Assembly: GCA_028554795.2 (NCBI GenBank)
Contig: CM068825.1
Location: 155,921,053 to 155,985,052, forward strand
Source of the DNA: Sinohyriopsis cumingii
Lineage: Eukaryota; Mollusca; Bivalvia; Unionida; Unionidae
Direction: 5' to 3'
Length of the DNA: 64,000 bases
Positions 32,940-44,339 of this stretch are shown here, in pieces. The translations under genes were made by a program, and so were the position numbers. Below the pieces are notes generated by a model, which saw only the letters and a program-made list of their open reading frames with translations, was not told where the DNA came from and did no database searches. Each line of letters opens with the position of its first letter. Within the stretch, counting starts at the first letter, position 1.

Positions 32940-34130
32940 TTCACTCGAGTACACAATAGCGGTAGAAATCATCAGCCAATTGAAAGGATAGGATGTAAAA
33001 ATATAATTCTAATTATATCAATACCTTAACTTACATTTTCTTCAGACCTCTGTTGTAGCTGTCTGCACAATAATTGTTTAAGTCCATTTCCCTTAAAAGT
33101 GATTACTTGTTTGACATAAATAATTAATTTTTTAATGTTTTAGTACAAGTCTATTTATTCTCTCTTTTTATAATTAAATGTTTTTAAAAAAAGTTCAACA
33201 GGGCATAAAGACTTGACTTCTCTATACAGTAGTTATTGACTCTTTCATTATTTCATGCAGCCTTTCTATGGTAATTGATCTTAATACGAGTTTTTTTCCT
33301 GAGGTGCGCTGGCTTACAACGATTATGTTTAATATATATATATAAAATAACACCAACAACAATAAGAAAAATACAAATGCATCTTCTAATGACACCCAAG
33401 CGAACAGACTAATATTCGGTCAACATAAAAAAAATTGTGCATACTTTCGTGCGTTTTAGTGTTGTTCATGATAGAAAAATGAAAATATTATGTTTTCCAC
33501 GGAAATTTATGCATCAAGATCGATACTGCAGGAAGAGTATATGTGAGATTTTCTCTTCTGTATTTACTTATCTATCTGTTTATTGTCTCGGCTTTGGTCG
33601 GAGAAAGAAATTAAAAAATGCGAGTAACAGCGATGATGATGTCGTTAGCTGCGTCAGTGTCAAATAAATGTGACCTTTTCGTATAATTATTTTAGTTATT
33701 TATTTGCTAGACCGGTGGAAGCTATCGGGTTAATTCATACAACTGTCAGACTAGGTCCTCTGAATTTCCGAATAAAACGAATTAATGCTCAGCAGTCCTT
33801 TAGTCCGTCGAGTTTTACATCTGCCCCTGGCTACAATTAGGAAGTACATAGGCAGAATACCTAAAAAGAAAAGGGCGCTCATGTCTGCATTTAAATTTAA
33901 AAAATCTCTGAAATAAACGAAATTTCAATATATGGGTTCCCTCTGTTTTAGATACAAAAGGAATATATTCTAATGGATGTTCTTACTTGAATGATAGTCT
34001 CGCTTCTGTGGCAAATTAAAGATCGATGATGACAAATATTTATAATGCTGAATGCAGCTCTGTGGATGGAAGTGAGGCGTTTCACTCTAAACAAAACCCA
34101 GCAGATATTTGCGAAGGCTTCCATCTTTAG
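32940..34130. other. No gene seen
   Basis: AT-rich. A 76-codon plus-strand ORF at 33437-33667 has no recognised motif. A short (TA)n lies at about 33332-33346. Confidence 0.45.
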
Positions 34131-34134
34131 TGTA

Positions 34135-34414
34135 AGTTATTACATTTGTTACGTGTTAACCACGTTTAAAGTTATTACATTTGTTACGTGTTAACCACGT
34201 TTAAAGTTATTACATTTGTTACGTGTTAACCACGTTTAAAGTTATTACATTTGTTACGTGTTAACCACGTTTAAAGTTATTACATTTGTTACGTGTTAAC
34301 CACGTTTAAAGTTATTACATTTGTTACGTGTTAACCACGTTTAAAGTTATTACATTTATTACGTGTTAATCACGTTTAAAGTTATTACATTTGTTACGTG
34401 TTAACCACGTTTAA
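34135..34414 (+). repeat. 35-bp tandem array, 8 copies
   Basis: The unit contains TTATTACATTTGTTACGTG and TTAACCACGTTTAAAG. TACATTT starts at 34141 and recurs exactly every 35 bases to 34386. Copies are identical except for one unit (34351) with two changes. The unit holds a GTTAAC palindrome with near-palindromic CGTG/CACG flanks. Confidence 0.95.
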
Positions 34415-35105
34415 ATCATCTTCATCCATATCCATTGTTATATCATCCGATATTATATGTATGTTTTGTAAGTTCTAAGGATAAAAAAAAACTGTACAAA
34501 TGTGTTACATTTCTTACTAAGTTTTACATAGTCCACACAACTTATGGCAGATTTCACATTTATTTCTTTTTTATAAACCATTATTATGTTACATATTTAC
34601 ATAGTTACAAATTATGGAACATTGTCGTTCTGCAAATTGGAGGTCGAATAACGTTTGTTAATTGAGGGAGTATATATTTTGTTCGATAAATAAAGTGTCT
34701 TATCACATATATACGGCAGATCATTGGTGATAAATTTTAAATAAGTGAACCTTTTGTGCTGTTATCGGCTAGCGTTTAGATTTTCCAAATTAGGTTCACA
34801 GTAGAGTTGTGCAGGGGACGCAAACAAGTGTCCAATATGTGATCAGAGTGATTCAGTATGAGATTTGTACTTTTTTAAAATCGACAATCAATCCAGTCTG
34901 AATTTAAACTTTTAAATAGTTTGATTTCTCCCATGCTTTATCAGCTATATACTTAATATTACCATGCCAAGTGGCATCACTGGCTACAGGATTTAGACTT
35001 TACACTAACTTTGTCGTTTTCTTGACAGTAAGTAACTTCCAAACCATATTAACAAATTTCCATGAATACCATCACTTCTTAGTCTAAACATGCAAACCTT
35101 TACAA

Positions 35106-35347
35106 GGCCGAACCGGGGGTGGGGGTAGAGATCCTAGTCTATAGACACCTTCGCTAAAAAGCCAAAACAAAAACGAACACACAAGCACACAAACGTCCAG
35201 TCACTTGTCAGTTGAATATTGACCATCACTTTATTCTTGCGCACGTTTATTGGGTAGTATGCCTACTTTGGTGCCCTTTCGAGGAAAGTAAGGACCCTTT
35301 GGAAATTTTGGACCACCCCTTAACACTTAACCTGATTTGGCTCTGCT
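35106..35347 (-). mobile_element. hAT-like MITE, copy 2
   Basis: Reverse complement of the family seen at 8909-9137. On the minus strand it starts CAGAGCCAAATCAGG, shares GGGGTGGTCCAAA, CCCAATAAACGTGC and AAGAATAAA, and ends CCCCGGTTCGGCCTTG. The two ends form a short imperfect CARRGCC inverted repeat. Non-coding. Confidence 0.6.
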
Positions 35348-35349
35348 TT

Positions 35350-36640
35350 ATGCAAAACGTTGTCGAAATCATAAAAAAACTGTCCTAACATTATTACGTT
35401 GATCAAACGCAAAACAAATTGTACTATAAATATTAACTGATGTGTTGTTGAATCACCTGGTAATAAAAACCTGATTGATTATGTGAAATTGTATCCTGTA
35501 CAATGTGGTTATGTAAATATTTGCATACGCATATCTCAAAACACTTTAAAGTTCACAGTAAAGAAAAAGGACTATAGTTTGTCACAGACGTTTTGGAACC
35601 AATATAAACCAAGATTACTGATTTTCTAGGGATCTGAGAATACTGCAAGCATGCATTAGATATGCAGTACAGTGGACCACACTTCATTGATCGTAAAATG
35701 CTTTCAGCAACTTAGGATGCAGTATGTCAGAGTCACACGCTTACGATGGATTAGACATCATTTACAATCAATGATTCGCAAAATTTCTTTTTTTATCTTC
35801 CTTGAATTTCTCTAATTAGTTTCCACAAGTCTTTCGAGTCCCTTTATTAAAACCTGATGCGTTCCATCAGCACGTTATACGGTCAACTAAAAAGTATGTG
35901 TTTCAGGGTGGCCAACCGTCTTTTCTTTCTCATTGTCGTCTCTAGCACTCCACCTCCATAAAATCTCAACAACATATTTTTTAAAAATCACAAAAATCAC
36001 AAACCCCAATTTTAAAACCAGTGCAATATGAAACATACAGTTGTTTCACCTAATGATTACATTTAGACTCCCTTCAAGTTTCTCCTTTGCATGTGAAGAA
36101 ACCATTGCTTGGGATTTTGGATACATTTCGCAAGATCGTACAATCGTTTTCACTGTCTTAATAGTTTCCTGATTTCATTATGCATTTAAGGCAGATAGTT
36201 ACTGTAACAGTACCATTTTCCTATGGTAAACATTTCCTTACTGCATCGGAATTATATCTGTGCAATTCTCAACACTGACATTAACACCATTTCATTACTT
36301 ACACTATTACAAGAGGACGACATGAGTAGGAGGTTCAAAGAGTGTATCTTGGTCGTATAGCCTAGTTTCTCTTTTATAGAAAGCTAATTTAGGGACGATA
36401 TATATAAAAGTACCATATGAAGAGTATAGTGATACCAAACATTTTCAGCGAGAAACGTATCAAAAACGTTATTAGAGTCGTGTGCACGAAATCCGGGTTT
36501 GACGGCAATATATGGTCAATCAGTGTCTCAAAATACTCTCTAAAGTTTGTTAGGTTCGTTATTAACCGGTCAAAATTACTTGGCTGGAACAAAAGTGTCT
36601 TATGTCACTTGTTTAGGCTCGAATAAACAGTAACACAAGA
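35350..36640. other. No gene seen
   Basis: AT-rich with two overlapping short ORFs at 36389-36626 on opposite strands and no motif. Confidence 0.45.
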
Positions 36641-36659
36641 AAGAGTGAAAACAACAAGC

Positions 36660-37560
36660 TTTGAAAAATATACAAATAATTTATTTCCCTGGAAAAAGTC
36701 TGTAAAAATGAAAAAATATGAATTTACGGTTTTATAGAATCAAATCCAAAAATAATCCAAGAATAATCCAAGAATAAAATTTTAGGAGTCCTAATAACCA
36801 AATGTTCTACTGATTTCACGTTCTAATCCCGACGAAGAATCCAAGATGGAAGACGATGACGTATGCTGCAATATGTAGTGTTGTAGAGTACAGTTCCTTG
36901 TAGAAACAAGAATTATCACTCCGGTTTCTGATAGCTGAATAAATATTCATAATTAAAAAAATGTCCTTGTTCCACAATATTACACGAGCACACGTATTTT
37001 CCAGAAAAATAACAGAATTAATCCTTTTGAATCCAATTAAGCTGAAATAACTCCAAACCAAGTAATTTTAAATAACTTCAAACAGCACAACATACAGCTA
37101 ACAGTTTAACAGCCCAGCTTCTACTGAGATTAATTCTCCAAAACATGGGTTATATGAGCTTTTTGAAACGTAAACAAGGGTCACGTGATCATCTTCTGGA
37201 AATTTATAGAAGCAAGTACTTGTTCCAGATCACGTTTACCCAGTGTGATCCTGGCGAAAACCATTTTTTACTCTAAGAACTAAAAAATAAAAAAAATTGT
37301 TTATATCTCAAAAACAAAGTCTCATGACCTTAGAAACAACCAATCATTTTAAAATAAAATAGAACTTGTTTACGAAGGTTGCTACAAATTCTGAAACTAG
37401 GTCAGGATTTAGATGAACACCTGGGGTTTATAAACTAACAGTCAAGGTGAAACTATTTCCTAAAAAATGTCTCTAGTGAATAAATTTACATTACAATATA
37501 ATGTAATGAAAAATAAATTAAAACTGAGAAACAATTAAATTGAAATTAATATATATTAAA
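36660..37560 (+). repeat. R1-related repeat, copy C (diverged)
   Basis: It shares CAAATAATTTATTTC and AATCCAAAAATAATCCAAGA with the 5' part of copy B (minus strand, 17.2-17.3 kb), and ACATTACAATATAATGTAATG-like sequence with its 3' part. The centre is not alignable by eye, so it may be a subfamily or a different element with the same ends. Confidence 0.42.
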
Positions 37561-37599
37561 TCAGATATAATTAAATCAAATATACACAACAAGTGAAGT

Positions 37600-38045
37600 T
37601 TGTTTTTATTTGGAAGGAGTCAATTTACATTAACATTTCACCTTAAAATTAAATAGGATTCGTGGGTTGAGCCCTTCCTATACTTAAATCGAGATGCCTC
37701 AAACAGCCAAGTAGCATTTGGGCGGTGTGTATATTCCTGTGACTAAAAGTTCTTCCCTTTAATGCTTATTTCAATCCAGATACATTGAACATCTGGAAGG
37801 TCTAAATCAGACATTATAATTACCGTAATTTGTTTTCTAAATAATGAATAGCCATGGCACCCTTATGCGTAGGTCTCTTCTTCCTAAACAGATCCGAATG
37901 TTACGAAATAGATATTTCATAATTTGGAATATTCTGTATAAGTGATATCTTAGTGTAAATCAATATATCAAACTCCTTCACACTTACCTGTATCAGGTCA
38001 ATTTTAGGTCTAAGACATTGTGCATTAAGGTGCTTGATCTTAAGA
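37600..38045. other. No gene seen
   Basis: AT-rich, without ORF or recognised repeat. Confidence 0.45.
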
Positions 38046-38049
38046 TGAC

Positions 38050-38180
38050 TTCTCCAGGTTTCCGGACTAGGGTTAGGTAGGATTTCTCCAGGTTTCCGGA
38101 CTAGGGTTAGGGGTTTGATTTCTCCAGGTTTCCTGACGGTTTAGGTACGATTTCTCCAGGTTTCCGGACCGGGGTTAGGA
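38050..38180 (-). repeat. Tandem duplication of a 2A-motif coding segment (about 32-40 bp, 4 copies)
   Basis: GATTTCTCCAGGTTTCCGGA with CTAGGGTTAGG recurs four times. On the minus strand the first copy is the coding sequence for NPGPETWRN. The later copies are downstream duplicates in shifting frames. Confidence 0.75.
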
Positions 38181-38329
38181 TCTATCCCTGATATCAGCAG
38201 AAGTATACTTAACCAATGAATTATTGCAACATTCACAAACCATAATGCTGGTAAAGAAAAATATAAAACTAAATGATGTAAATATATGTTAAGGTGCATC
38301 ATTGTACAAAGAAAATAAAATCCGGTCAA
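38141..38329 (-). pseudogene. N-terminus of a non-LTR retrotransposon ORF with 2A-like motif
   Basis: A 62-codon frame has a hydrophobic stretch followed by LLLISGIDPNPGPETWRN. The PNPGP at the end of a hydrophobic run is the 2A-like ribosome-skipping motif that many CR1-, L2- and Rex-type LINEs carry just before the endonuclease. Here the two residues before PNPGP are ID, where D-x-E/H is common. The endonuclease that should follow is missing. Downstream lies only the tandem repeat made from this same segment. A host gene with this motif is unlikely. Confidence 0.55.
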
Positions 38330-38339
38330 GTTTGAATTG

Positions 38340-38990
38340 CATTTTACTAATCACATGATATAATTCTAAGATATATCAAATAAGTAAGTCAAGGACTGCA
38401 ATATATCCATATATACAAAACCACCATTAATACGATTATTAGGTCAAGGCAACCCCGTACGTTTGGACTTGGAACACAGTGGAACAAACATATGGCCAAT
38501 CTGTACTTACTAATTGAGATTTGGCATTAAATGTTGTCCTCAACAGGCGAAAAAAGCAGATTTGCCACGGCTGTTCACCGAGTCTGCTCGTGCAGACTAC
38601 AACGGTGAATGCAAATCCAAATAAATACGTCCATATAAACACACCTGTAAATCGCAGCCGGTTTGCTGCAAGTAGACTTGAAGTTGGATATAAATATGAA
38701 TTTAATTTATTGTGCTTGAACCATGAGCAAACTTAGTGATATAGAGTCTTTGATAAACATCCAAGATAAAGAGAACAGAGGATAAAAAGTAATAACATGG
38801 CATCGGTAAGGCCATCTTGTGCGATATTTTCGTATGGGATGCAAATTATTATATCTGATATTACAAATCAAGTCTATACTAGACATGATTCACAGAACAG
38901 TTACGTGAATTAGAATCATTTTTGTCATTTTATGTTTATTCTATTTCATCAATAGTACCACACTGATATTATCCAATATTTCATTATCAT
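38340..38990. other. No gene recognised
   Basis: Overlapping ORFs on both strands at 38439-38736 (67 and 71 codons) have no motif. Confidence 0.4.
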
Positions 38991-38999
38991 ACTTCTTTG

Positions 39000-40350
39000 T
39001 TGTTCAACTTCAGCACGCAACTTGTTGTCAAATTCAGGAAATGGAACATCTTCCACCTTTTGATCTTATATTCCAAATTGTCATATATAAACATAAAAAT
39101 GTATTTGAGTAACGTTTATCCCGATTTGATTAACAATTATATAATTTGTGTTGTTTTGGCTACTTTGGTTATCTCTGTTAAGTCTTTTTTTTGTTGTAAC
39201 TCTGATAATGTATTAGTATTGACAATTATCTTCTTGTTTAAGTCAGTAAAATGTTTTATTTTCTTTCTGAAAACATCCATCATTTTTTTAATTTCATTGT
39301 GTTTTAGGTCTTCAGTTAAATTTCTATGTTCCATCTGTGATTCCAAAGTATTTGAGTCTTCCAGGGATTTTTTACTTTCTTCATGTCAGTCTCGCCAAAT
39401 CGGATCACTGTTTTTCTCCGTTCGATTGGATACAAATCTTGCAGAATATTAGATATCTATTCTGATCATTCCTTTACTGTTTGCAAGGCTTTTATTGCAT
39501 TAGATAATATGCTGAATTGGTGTTTAAATAAACCACGTGCAAGTGAAAATACGATGCTGTTATCGATCGGTATTTGTTGCTCTAAGATTTTGATTGCTCT
39601 TACGGTATCACTGTTCAAACGATGTCAATACATTGTCAGTTTGCCCTTCACATTACATAATATCTTTGATATTAACATCCCTCAAAGAGGATTAGCACAT
39701 TTTTGTAAAACTAATTTTTAGATGCATCATTTAGTTGAACAGGATCAAGTAAATGTATTATATGGTTATCATTAAGGTTTGAATCCTTGCCACTAGTTTG
39801 ACAGTGTACAATTTTTCTCCTCTGTTTTTATCGAATGCTCAAAGTTACAGCTCAGTCACTATGACTACGAAAAGATGTCTTCCATTTGCTTTATATGGAA
39901 AACGTATGTTGCAGGTGTACCGTGAAATATATTTAAAAGATCGATCTTCATCTTTTATGATGATAATCAACCTGGGAATTAAATACATGTACATCTGTAA
40001 TTGATTGTAATGTCCATTAACATTGCCTGAGGCAAAACCCTCATGAAGAAAACATTTTTAACATGGAAGAAAGCAAACAAAGTAGAATACTAAGCAGTGT
40101 TATAGTGGTTTGTGACATTGACTGATTTAAGAAAAAATACCCATTTTTTAAAGACCCACAAACTATAATAGATGCACTAGTTTCTGTATAGGTCTCTGGC
40201 TATTGAACCCTGACAACTCAGCACTGTAGTGGGAAATACACACTGTATAATTGTTCCCTCGGGTGATTTTAACTTTTCAGTTATGTTCGACATTTGTTAT
40301 GTCGTCGGTGCCACTGTTGCTGTAATTCCCTGTTTAACGTTATTTATTTC
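39000..40350 (-). pseudogene. Coiled-coil-like relic, copy 1
   Basis: Minus-strand frames are rich in charged and heptad-like residues. One runs from about 39670 to 39340 with SDTVRAIKILEQQIPIDNSI, LFKHQFSILSNAIKALQTVK and IRFGETDMKKVK, broken by three stops. Another, at 39346-39137, has MDVFRKKIKHFTDLNKKIIV. The KHFTDLN block recurs at about 48.8 kb as FKIRHFTDLNREV in the same orientation. It sits downstream of the family X relic on the same strand. No family is recognised. Confidence 0.38.
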
Positions 40351-40484
40351 CATCACAAGATTGTGAAAACGATCGGAAATTAAGCTAGGTTTTGCATCAT
40401 TCTGACCATGGTGCTAGATATTGTTTTAGCCGGAATATTTTAATATCAGTATTGATAGTTGACTATTTCTGTCATGGATTACGA

Positions 40485-40605
40485 GAGTAAAATAATATAA
40501 TAGTAAAATAATATAATAGTAAAATAATATAATAGTATATAATAGTAAAATAATATAATAGTAAAATAATATAATAGTAAAATAATAAATAGTAAAATAA
40601 TATAT
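40485..40605 (+). repeat. AGTAAAATAATATAAT tandem repeat
   Basis: About seven units of a 15-16-base word, with two variants. Confidence 0.9.
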
Positions 40606-40989
40606 TTCTTTCTCAGGTAAATCGATTAAAATAATACTTACCATTTGTACAGGACGAAAATTTCATCATTAGCCTGTGACGTTTTCCCCTCTGGTGCCGT
40701 GTTCAGCAGAAATTCACAAGCTATGCTGATTTTAATGCCTAAAGTATATATCGAACCGTTTTACCACATGTGTCATTCTGGTCATAGAGTGACATTCAAA
40801 CTCTCAAATTTAACACTGCTATTTATGTATTGGGCTTCCATCGTCTATTTAGTATATCATTTATTGGAATCTCATAATACTATCAGCTGCTTCCCTAATG
40901 TTTAACCATTCATTATATCTTATCATTTGTTAAGGCCATACTTTATACCGTTCAGCTTTTGTTTGTATATTGTATATGAGATCTTGCCA

Positions 40990-41290
40990 GTAGTATAGAG
41001 ATAACTCTTGTTTGTATAGAGATAACTCCTTTTCGTACAGAGATAACTCTTTTTCTTATAGATAGAAATCTTGTTTCTTATTTGTATAGAGATAACTCTT
41101 TTCTCATTTTTTGTTTACAGATAACTCTTGTTTGAATAGAGATAACACATATTTGTATAGAAATAACTCTTGTTTGTATAGAGATAAATCTTGTTGCTAT
41201 CGAGATAAGTCTTGTTTGTATCGAGATAACTCTTGTTTGTACAGAGGTAACTTTTTATAGAGATAACTCTTGTTCGTATAGACGTAACTC
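40990..41290 (+). repeat. About 22-bp tandem repeat (ATAGAGATAACTCTTGTTTG)
   Basis: More than ten diverged units. The reverse-strand 81-codon ORF with SYLDTNK-type repeats is its by-product. Confidence 0.88.
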
Positions 41291-41299
41291 TTATTCTCA

Positions 41300-41870
41300 A
41301 ACCTGCATTTCGAACCTCTTCCATCACTTTTTCCAGTTTGTAAGCAACGGGATTACTCACAATTCCATTGCCTGACTTTTAAAACTTTACTCTCTATAAC
41401 GTTGTTTCTGAAATTGTAACGATTTCAACAATTTTAAATTTAGGTGTTCCAAGTATATCAATTGTCTCGTAACCATATATACTGAACCATACTTTTTAAT
41501 CTGTTGATCAGTGAGGAGTACTACTCAATCCATCATTTTAATGTGGCAAAACGTCAACCCTTTTCTGGTTTCATCTTGAATATAATATTTTCAGGTTATA
41601 GTCTTTAGAGTTCCTTTAATCATTTCCCCAAAATTTTGCTTTGTTTTACTAAGCTGAGATGTACCGAGTGTCTTCTTTCCGGCCAATTCGTAGCTTCCTT
41701 TCATCATAATGGCTTCCAAGCTTTCTCTCACTGAATATGTCTCTAGAAGCTTCGTGTATGTCATGTCTATTTTTCTCCTTCAATGTTTGTTCAGCTCAAG
41801 CGTATGTTTGGAAACGTCCCTATTAATGTTAAAATATACTTGGAGATGTTGTTTACAGTAAGTAGTGTGC
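41300..41870. other. No gene seen
   Basis: AT-rich with no ORF over 60 codons and no recognised element. Confidence 0.45.
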
Positions 41871-41879
41871 TAGTGAAGA

Positions 41880-42900
41880 TTTACGACCATCTCGCCATAT
41901 TTCGGGCCCCACGCCTAAAGCCCTTTAGGGATTCTCCATGACTACCCATCATAATGATTTTCGCCCACCTGTGCATCAGTGATTGTAGCCCACGTGAGTC
42001 CACATGAAAGCTTGTCATGTGATGCAAGTTTCAGTATTGTGAGCTGGCAGGAAGTATAATACACACACAGGCAACTGCTTACACGACCTTTACTGAATGT
42101 AAATCAGTGTCCGTTTTGGGTAGCTAGCGCCCGTGTTCCATATTTATGCGTTTAGTCGGGGTAGTTTCCCATCTCAACCAACACCCTATCAAACTCTGCA
42201 AGGCTGATCGCTTTATCTAGCCACTGACTACAACATGTTAATTGTGATGATACTACATTTAGGGGGCCGCGAGAATGTATGGGTAAACTCGTATTTGCGA
42301 ACGTCTCCTTAATGAAATTATTTTAGTATGGTGCCTCCATCTACACCAGATACTACTAATATGGTTCCGACAACAATTCCAATTGGCGTGCTTATGATAC
42401 TTGCCGAAATCTCAATTCCAGTTACAGCAAGCCCTACACTTCTTGCTGCGACGAATAATTAAATGGCATCGATGACAATATACACACATTTACTTTTTGT
42501 GGAGACTAATTATCAGACAGGCTAAGCTTGTACTGGCTCATGCACTTCCAACCAAGTAGCTTTTCTTCATTGGTACAAGCCTCATGCAATTATAGAAAAC
42601 ATGTTCCTGTAAAATATGCCTTCGCTGATTATGCAGTTTTGGGGCTTGGTACCACATTCATATAGAACTATACAGACCACACATTTGCATTTTGCATTTA
42701 ACGAACGTTTTCCTCCAAAAACTGTTACGCGGACAAGTGCGTCCCTGATAAATAGTAGCCGAGATCTTTCTCTTCTCTTTTGACGCAATGATGAATTAAC
42801 ATAATCGATGGAGAATATACTCGGAATGCATTCGGGGGTGAATTTCACTTCATCGTTGTAATAAAAACAGGATTTAGCTGACTGCACGATTATATATTTT
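41880..42900 (-). pseudogene. Membrane-type protein of unknown family X, copy 2
   Basis: A 101-codon frame (42887-42582) contains RRERSRLLFIRDALV and GGKRSLNAK. Further down come SVGLAVTGIEISAS and GIVVGTILVVSGVDGG (about 42450-42340), a likely transmembrane hairpin. Then EFDRVLVEMGNYPD (about 42205-42165) ends the homologous region. All three blocks correspond to the relic at 6.2-7.1 kb. The order and spacing are conserved, which supports a real gene before decay. Function unknown. Confidence 0.45.
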
Positions 42901-43107
42901 TTAGCCCGGAGTTTTCACGTGCCTAATGCTGTAACTCTAAGATTACCTCGAGTTGTTAGTGACACACCAGAAAGGGGTTCCAACGATAGATTTCTGTCTT
43001 GCCCTCGCTAAAATTATATTTGAGAATATATTAGGATATGATAACAATTATGAAGTAGATGTTCATGGACAAGTGGAACAAAATTGCTATCGATGTTAAC
43101 ACTTGTT

Positions 43108-43420
43108 TTGACCATTCCGGTTGCCTATGTGGTAGGAGCGTCCGCATAGGATGCGGGAGGTCGCGAGTTTGAACCTTAGCGGACTCTAAAGATTTCTAAA
43201 AATGGTACTAGCAACTGCATCGCTTCGCTCAGCATTAGAAGGTTCATGTTAGGACTGGTTGGCCTGGTGTCAGGATAATGTGACTCGGTGGGACGTCATG
43301 CTACATATCTGCGGCATGATGCAACAGTGCTAGACATTACAATACACTGCATCACTGCAGACATCGTAGCGATGTGTCTAAAATTGTTAATGCTACATCA
43401 AATATATAAAAAATACAACA
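43108..43420 (+). mobile_element. tRNA-derived SINE S1, near full length
   Basis: The head resembles a tRNA gene. It has an A-box-like TATGTGGTAGGAGCGTCC (about 43127) and a B-box-like GAGTTTGAACC about 35 bases on (RNA polymerase III promoter). The body holds GTGCTAGACATTACAATA and CACTGCAGACATCGTAGCG, shared with 13000-13150. The end is A/T-rich (ATATATAAAAAATAC). SINEs of this type rely on LINE enzymes to move. Confidence 0.7.
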
Positions 43421-43739
43421 CAACAGACAACATTGTTTTCTGAAATAACACCACAACTCATTATGTACATGTAATGATAAATTATAAACACAAACAACAG
43501 TCTATAAATTCCGTTAAGATGAATACCATCCGGAATTGCATACCTTCAAGATGTTAAATTTAGGGTTATTATTACGAGACTAGGTCATAAACTATATTAC
43601 AGAATGAAAGCGATACCAGCAAGTTTAGTATAATCAACAAAAAAGTAATTCCTCTCAGTAACAAAGTGATAATTTAAGAGAAATACTTGCAGTATTGTGA
43701 ATTACATGACAAATAATCCTATATGTCCTATCTCAAGTC

Positions 43740-43850
43740 CAGAAATATAGAATGCTCCGTATGAATACAAATAGGCTTGAATGTCCCGATGTATCAATAG
43801 CCTTTAATGTTCCGTATGAATCCCAATAGTCTTGAATGTCCCGATGGGTC
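43740..43850 (+). repeat. Two-copy duplication around TTGAATGTCCCGATG
   Basis: TCCGTATGAAT, then CAAATAGGCTTGAATGTCCCGATG, occurs twice about 55 bases apart, with mismatches. Confidence 0.75.
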
Positions 43851-44213
43851 ACAATGACACAATCCAGAATGTCTTTGAACGAGTTTTCAAGAATCCCAAA
43901 GTAGTATTTTAGTCCAAATATTCAAAGAAAACTGTGTTATTCCGAAGAAACATTTAAATAATTATTTCATCTCAAATTATATCTGAACACAACTGAAATG
44001 ATTCCACACACTGATCGTAATGCAGGAAATAAAAAGGTGTTTATCAATTCCACAAAAAACGAAAGCAATCGGGACCTGCACACATAATTAGTTTGCCTTC
44101 GGGGATATTACTATCTTTGGGCCAACTGAGAACCGTTCTAAGCGATGACAACTGCGTTCTGTGGTTAATCAATCGAAATGGCAGAGGTGAGTGTAGGATA
44201 ATGTTCAAGTATA

Positions 44214-44262
44214 TTGTTGTTGTTGTTGTTCTAGGGTTTAACGCCATTTTTCAATGTTCAAC
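44214..44262 (+). repeat. (GTT)n run followed by GGTTTAACGCC word
   Basis: GTTGTTGTTGTTGTTCTAGG then GTTTAACGCCATTTTTCAA. This combination resembles the tail region of repeats I recall from mollusc genomes. Too short to classify. Confidence 0.4.
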
Positions 44263-44339
44263 TATATAGGTTTAGAATATTGCTTTATCATCAGTGTGAC
44301 CATCTGTTGTATTTCTTGATTCCAGGTACATTCTTAGTC

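Noticed and set aside
34135..34414. CRISPR-like regular repeat
   Set aside because: Units are contiguous without variable spacers; it is a plain minisatellite in a eukaryotic setting.
38050..38180. Interstitial telomere-like TTAGGG words
   Set aside because: Each lies within a repeat of the 2A-coding segment; no consecutive TTAGGG units occur.
40426..40644. Tyr/Ile/Leu-rich minus-strand ORF resembling a membrane protein
   Set aside because: Translation of the AGTAAAATAATATAAT tandem repeat.
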